Positions 60,504-64,000 of a stretch of 64,000 nucleotides of DNA are shown here, one piece after another (within the stretch, counting starts at the first letter, position 1; every line of letters begins with the position of its first letter). Under the pieces are notes generated by a model. The model did not search any database. It had not been told where the DNA came from and saw only the letters and a program-made list of their open reading frames with translations. The DNA is taken from the NCBI GenBank assembly GCA_028825475.1, contig JAPKAB010000001.1:62001-126000 (forward strand). Reading direction: 5' to 3'. The stretch is from Ascidiaceihabitans sp. (GTDB taxonomy: Bacteria > Pseudomonadota > Alphaproteobacteria > Rhodobacterales > Rhodobacteraceae). The translations under genes and the position numbers were made by a program.

Positions 60504-61532
60504 TCAGCCTTTCAATCGCTCCCAAAAGTAATTGAGATGACGGCTTACAATTTCATTGTAGCGATCCGATTGCTTCAGTGCTGCTAGGCCCGCGTTAAAA
60601 CGGTAAAGGTGTGTTGTACCTCGCCAGTGACGTTTTGAGATCACGACATGAAGACCCTGAATAGAAACCGGTTTGGGCAACGCGGACACTTGATCATTTA
60701 GGCCACGATTGTAAGTGATTTCGGTTCCCAAAAATTCGTTCACTGAAACCGCATCAACCTTTCCATCCAACAACAAATCGAAACAGGCTTCTGCTGTGGA
60801 CCCGACTGTCAATGTGATCAATTCATCAGCCAACCAGTTGCGGCCACCCTGATCCAAGTCATAGGTCAAAAAGCCCTTAGGTCGGCAAATGTTCTTACCA
60901 AACACATCGTTGTCCGTCTCAAACTTCATCGGGTCATCTGAGGTTACAAAGAACAACATGACAAGATCCAATAAAGGGTCCGAGAAATGGAAGTTCGCAC
61001 AACGATACTGCGTGGGGTTGGCTTCACAATTTGGGCGATACCACGGGAACCCCATATCAACGACTTTTTCTTCCAGCATGGGATTGAGGTGCTGAGACCA
61101 GTCATCTTCCCAAACGATTGCAAAGCTCACTGGTTCAGGCGTTTCTTCAAAAGCTGCGTTGACCAGTTCGGTCACCATACCGTTGCCAGGCCATCCCCGG
61201 TCGGTGAAGGGTGCATAATTAGAGCCCGTCACAAGCGTAAGCTCTGCATCCACTTGCTGCAGCGGCGTTGGGTCTGCTTCGACAACGACACTGCCCGCAG
61301 GACATGGGATTACCAGCTCTTTTCCGACGGCAACATCCAACAGACTGCCTCCCTGAAGTTCAGGGTTGTTGTAAAAGATCAACGACCATTTCGTTAGGTC
61401 ACCTAATTGGGCTTCAGCAATCGTAAACAGCGTGTCACCGTCTTTGACAGTATAGTTCGGCTGACAGGCCCACGCGCCCCCAGCCAATCCAAACTGAAGC
61501 ACAGCTGCAGCCAAGAGTGGATATATTTTCAT
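60504..61532 (-). CDS. LysM domain fused to SBP_bac_3-like substrate-binding domain (copy 2)
   Basis: A 342-residue exported protein. After a signal peptide (LLAAAVLQFGLAGGAWA), residues about 25-75 form a LysM peptidoglycan-binding domain (YTVKDGDTLFTIAEAQLGDL). Residues about 95-340 are a family-3-like binding domain (VTGSNYAPFTDRGWPGNGMV, MGFPWYRPNC, YRCANFHFSDPLLDLVMLFF, CFDLLLDGKVDAVSVNEFLG). It is homologous to copy 1 upstream and joined to it by TGATG. It has no adjacent permease or ATPase. It may sense or hold a ligand in the periplasm while bound to the wall. Confidence 0.85.
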   Translation of the reverse strand: MKIYPLLAAAVLQFGLAGGAWACQPNYTVKDGDTLFTIAEAQLGDLTKWSLIFYNNPELQGGSLLDVAVGKELVIPCPAGSVVVEADPTPLQQVDAELTLVTGSNYAPFTDRGWPGNGMVTELVNAAFEETPEPVSFAIVWEDDWSQHLNPMLEEKVVDMGFPWYRPNCEANPTQYRCANFHFSDPLLDLVMLFFVTSDDPMKFETDNDVFGKNICRPKGFLTYDLDQGGRNWLADELITLTVGSTAEACFDLLLDGKVDAVSVNEFLGTEITYNRGLNDQVSALPKPVSIQGLHVVISKRHWRGTTHLYRFNAGLAALKQSDRYNEIVSRHLNYFWERLKG

Positions 61533-62614
61533 CAGAAATCTGCCCAGATGTTTGTCATGTGACGATCAACGATAGACTGATAATCGCCGGCATCTTTGAT
61601 CTCTTGCAGACCTTTATTAAAGATTTCGATTACTGCTTCTGCATTTGGGTGATCTTTACTGACCAACATATGCAGCCCAGTGATCGCAATTGGGCGCCCT
61701 TGATTGATCTCAACAGTGTCCTTGATGTTCATTGTGTTCATCATTGAACGACCAGTGAATTCATTCAGCGTCACGCCATCAACTTCTCCATCGACCAACA
61801 TTTGGAAACATTCACGCACAGACTGTGGGCGTTTCAACGTGATTTTTTTCTCCGTCACCCAAAGGCGATCGGGACGATCCAGATCAAAGATGTAATAGCC
61901 TGCTGGACGACAAAGCGTACGACCGATCATATCGTCGTCTTGGGCAAATGGGATCGGATTGTTCTTATTCACGAACAACGGCACCAAGAATTCAAAAAGG
62001 GATTCAGAGTGCAAGTAATCAGAACAGCGGAAATAATCTGGACGTTTCGAACAATCAGGCAAACTCCAAGGGAAGCCCATATCCATCATCGCGTTGCTGA
62101 GCAGCGGATCAAGATGCGAGGCCCAATCGTTGACCCAGTGCAGTTTATAGTTTTCCGCAGCAGTAGAGGCCTTCATCGAACGTACAACAATTTCAGTCAC
62201 AAGACCGTCGTTATCCAAACCGGGATATACGAATGGGGCAAAGTCACTGCCCGTTACAACATTCAAAGTTTGCTCAAGTTTACGACCACTTGGTGCTGCA
62301 CGCGGTGCGGGTGCTACCGCAGCTTCAGTTGCAACCACGGCTTGTGCTCCGCCTTCAAGGCCGACAGGGAAACCGTCGATGCAGCTAAGGCGCAATTTCA
62401 TGCCAGCACGCAATGCATTCGGATTCTCGCCGATAAGACTGAGGTTTGCTGAATGGATCGCGGTCCACTTACCTACGTCTTTGTATTGACGGTCAGCGAT
62501 CAAAGACAGGCTTTCACCACGTTTAACCACATAAGTACCACCGCAAGATTGCGCGAAAGCTGGCATCGCAAACACAGATAATGTCAGCGCTGCCGCTGTT
62601 AAGAATCGTTTCAT
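61532..62614 (-). CDS. LysM domain fused to SBP_bac_3-like substrate-binding domain (copy 1)
   Basis: A 360-residue exported protein with signal peptide (FLTAAALTLSVFAMPAFAQ), LysM domain (YVVKRGESLSLIADRQYKDV, residues about 27-80), an Ala/Pro linker (AAVAPAPRAAPSG) and a binding domain with VTGSDFAPFVYPGLDNDGLV, MDMGFPWSLPDC, YFRCSDYLHSESLFEF and CFQMLVDGEVDGVTLNEFTG. The Cys pair positions match copy 2. The gene order copy 1-copy 2 with overlap shows tandem duplication and cotranslation. No known function for the architecture. Confidence 0.85.
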   Translation of the reverse strand: MKRFLTAAALTLSVFAMPAFAQSCGGTYVVKRGESLSLIADRQYKDVGKWTAIHSANLSLIGENPNALRAGMKLRLSCIDGFPVGLEGGAQAVVATEAAVAPAPRAAPSGRKLEQTLNVVTGSDFAPFVYPGLDNDGLVTEIVVRSMKASTAAENYKLHWVNDWASHLDPLLSNAMMDMGFPWSLPDCSKRPDYFRCSDYLHSESLFEFLVPLFVNKNNPIPFAQDDDMIGRTLCRPAGYYIFDLDRPDRLWVTEKKITLKRPQSVRECFQMLVDGEVDGVTLNEFTGRSMMNTMNIKDTVEINQGRPIAITGLHMLVSKDHPNAEAVIEIFNKGLQEIKDAGDYQSIVDRHMTNIWADF

Positions 62615-62722
62615 AGGTCATCCCCCAGATGAATTTAGAAAGATAATCCTAGTTTAGAGCCTTCCCGTCAACGTAGAAGCTACATTTTGTGCCAGTACCT
62701 ATAGGTTGCGACGCATATTGCT

Positions 62723-63355
62723 TCACGGATAGAGTATTCCCCGAAAGACTGGGAAATCTGCGTATCGTTTACGACGTAGAAGCAATGTTTCAACGGCCTT
62801 TTCCCCAGAGCGCAGCAACATACCACGCGGGGCGATGTAACTTGAGATCGTGCGTTGCGGTGTTGGACGCCAAACCAAATTAAATGCTGCTAGCTTGGGG
62901 AAAAACCACATTTCAGAATATGGAATATGGTCGTGGACCCACCATGCCAAATCCTGCCAATCACGCCCCTGGTCATATTGATCCGCGAACCAGGGCACGA
63001 CGACCGTGGCCCCTGCAACAGCTTGATCACCGGCATTCAAGTCCCAGATGTGGCATTCAGTAGGATTGTCATTGCGCGCGCAGTTTAGATTGTTCTCATT
63101 GCCGTATGCATTCAATTTTGGTGAACGATATCCTGAACGTAGGGCAATTCGTCCAAATGTTTCCTCCAGCGGATCCAAAAGTTGGGTGCAAAATTGCCGG
63201 CCGTTTTCCAAAATAAGGTCGGGCTGCGTCGGCACATTCGGCACACCATGAAAGCCGTTAATCTCTGAATACATAAAGTCGCGCATGTAAAAGTGTTGAG
63301 ACAGTCGTTGCCGACCAAAGGTTTCCAAGCTCCACATACTGCGCGGCTGGCGCAT
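62723..63355 (-). CDS. Peptidase M15-like (D-Ala-D-Ala carboxypeptidase-type) protein
   Basis: A 210-residue protein. The segment HFYMRDFMYSEINGFHGVP, LDPLEETFGRIALRSGYRSP, LNAYGNENNLNCARN and HIWDL resembles the M15/DD-carboxypeptidase region (R-S-G-Y-R-S-P with a following His/Asp pair), followed by QDLAWWVHDHIPYSEMWFFP. The metal residues cannot be firmly assigned. TAATG at 63355 couples it to the VOC gene; the frame reaches 63373. It sits upstream of the LysM-SBP pair on the same strand, so a cell-wall role is plausible. No signal peptide is seen. Confidence 0.6.
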   Translation of the reverse strand: MRQPRSMWSLETFGRQRLSQHFYMRDFMYSEINGFHGVPNVPTQPDLILENGRQFCTQLLDPLEETFGRIALRSGYRSPKLNAYGNENNLNCARNDNPTECHIWDLNAGDQAVAGATVVVPWFADQYDQGRDWQDLAWWVHDHIPYSEMWFFPKLAAFNLVWRPTPQRTISSYIAPRGMLLRSGEKAVETLLLRRKRYADFPVFRGILYP

Positions 63356-63789
63356 TAGGCGGCACCGTTCCATTGAAATTCACCGTTCGGCCCCAACGGG
63401 CTAAACGGATTATGTGCTATTTCCCAAATATGCCCCTCTGGGTCTGCAATGTATCCATGATGCCCGCCCCAGAAAACGTCCTGCGCTGGCTTAAGGACTG
63501 CACCACCCGCAGCTTCGGCTTTCGTTATAATTGCAGCAACTTCAGCTTTCTCTGCAACATTGTATCCAAGCGTCATACGACCGGTGCCCAATGTCTCAAC
63601 AGGCAGCCCCAAATCTTTGGCCAAAGCATCCAGCGGATACAGCCCCAAGGTTTGCCCAATGAGATCGAATGCAATAACACCGTCAGGGCTATCAACACGT
63701 GCCCATCCCAACGCCTCGTAAAAGGCAGCCGATTGGGCCATGTTTTTTACGCCCAAAGTGATCAAGCTAACGCGTTGTTGCATCATCAT
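63355..63789 (-). CDS. VOC-family (glyoxalase-fold) protein
   Basis: A 144-residue VOC-superfamily protein: VSLITLGVKNMAQSAAFYEA, VIAFDLIGQTLGLYPLDAL, TLGYNVAEKAEVAAIITKAE and HHGYIADPEGHIWEIAHNP, the second half ending with the metal-ligand-like H-x-W-E. Substrate unknown. It starts at ATGATGATG overlapping the upstream hydrolase-like stop (TGA), with GGAG just before; any of the three ATGs may be used. It is translationally joined to the M15-like gene. Confidence 0.88.
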   Translation of the reverse strand: MMMQQRVSLITLGVKNMAQSAAFYEALGWARVDSPDGVIAFDLIGQTLGLYPLDALAKDLGLPVETLGTGRMTLGYNVAEKAEVAAIITKAEAAGGAVLKPAQDVFWGGHHGYIADPEGHIWEIAHNPFSPLGPNGEFQWNGAA

Positions 63790-64000
63790 AACTCTCCATA
63801 CCATTCAAGGATCGCCGTAACGCTGCGCGCCGTTTGACCCGGGGAGATTATATCGCCGGCAATAACGTGCTGGGATGGATCGTCCCCTGCACCCAATTCT
63901 GGTCTCACGGTGGTTACGTCGCCACCCCACTGTGCGGAGATCCGTTGTGTTACGTCTGCACGCACAACTTTGTCGCCTTTTGCATAGTGGAACAATGCTG
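63786..64000 (-). CDS. C-terminal part of a hydrolase-like protein (cut by window edge)
   Basis: About 70 codons are visible, ending with the stop at 63786. The sequence FHYAKGDKVVRADVTQRISA, DDPSQHVIAGDIISPGQTAR and SVTAILEWYGEL looks like the end of an alpha/beta-hydrolase, where GDKVV and the His in SQHVIAGD would be the acid and His. This is a weak guess from a fragment. The stop overlaps the VOC ATG, so it is the first visible gene of the VOC-M15-LysM group. Confidence 0.45.
   Translation of the reverse strand, partial: ALFHYAKGDKVVRADVTQRISAQWGGDVTTVRPELGAGDDPSQHVIAGDIISPGQTARSVTAILEWYGEL

Overview
The window reads as chromosomal DNA of a marine Roseobacter-group alphaproteobacterium (Rhodobacteraceae). 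The evidence is the protein style and gene content: DUF1127, DUF2842 and DUF2065 proteins, a fused NuoE/NuoF-type formate dehydrogenase beta chain, FdVI-type ferredoxin, FolE2, a SAM-II riboswitch on metZ, hflKC-degP, and many taurine/polyamine-style ABC and EamA genes. The genus cannot be fixed by reading. Base composition is moderate, with a visibly more AT-rich patch near 43.3-44.1 kb and 46.9-47.4 kb. No rRNA, tRNA, CRISPR array, integrase or transposase was recognised.

Layout. 1-6.1 kb: a trkH gene cut by the left edge, a DUF1127 protein, an AlkB-like hydroxylase coupled to a small secreted protein, a formate dehydrogenase beta chain with no alpha chain beside it, and a lytic transglycosylase broken by a one-base homopolymer loss. 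6.1-22.4 kb: mostly core housekeeping (ftsY, yciB, metZ with its riboswitch leader, folE2, xseA, purD, ferredoxin, degP, hflC/hflK, gor, rpiA). 22.5-32.4 kb: a coupled GST-sdaA-EamA operon with a second EamA paralogue, thiamine pyrophosphokinase, a 700-residue acidic low-complexity protein of unknown role, an MFS exporter and purA. 32.4-38 kb: a cobalt-type nitrile hydratase operon, secG, pyrG and an ACT protein. 38.3-42.6 kb: an RTX-repeat/Hint protein and an SbtA/SbtB-like bicarbonate transport pair followed by a GNAT gene.

42.6-49.1 kb is the accessory part. A 156-bp degenerate copy of the 3' end of the Hsp70-like gene lies at 44.1 kb, in the same orientation as the intact gene that ends at 47.5 kb. 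Between the two copies sit an exported protein, a small membrane protein, an NsrR-like regulator divergent from a group III truncated haemoglobin (a nitric-oxide response module with twin palindromic boxes in the shared promoter), and an orphan SUKH-like gene. Two unknown membrane proteins lie just outside.

49.1-64 kb: rlmJ, DUF1330, TerB and a PhnD-like protein. Next comes a nine-kilobase operon with a complete polar amino acid/opine-type ABC transporter, two glutamine-synthetase-fold ligases, a class I amidotransferase and a PuuB-like FAD oxidase. This is the gene set of a gamma-glutamylated amine (putrescine-like) uptake and breakdown route. The right end, on the minus strand, has a tandem pair of LysM plus substrate-binding-protein fusions, a peptidase-M15-like protein, a VOC protein and a truncated hydrolase-like gene. 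The most worthwhile leads are the LysM-SBP pair, the Hsp70 remnant and its flanked segment, the metZ leader, the NsrR/haemoglobin promoter and the 700-residue protein.
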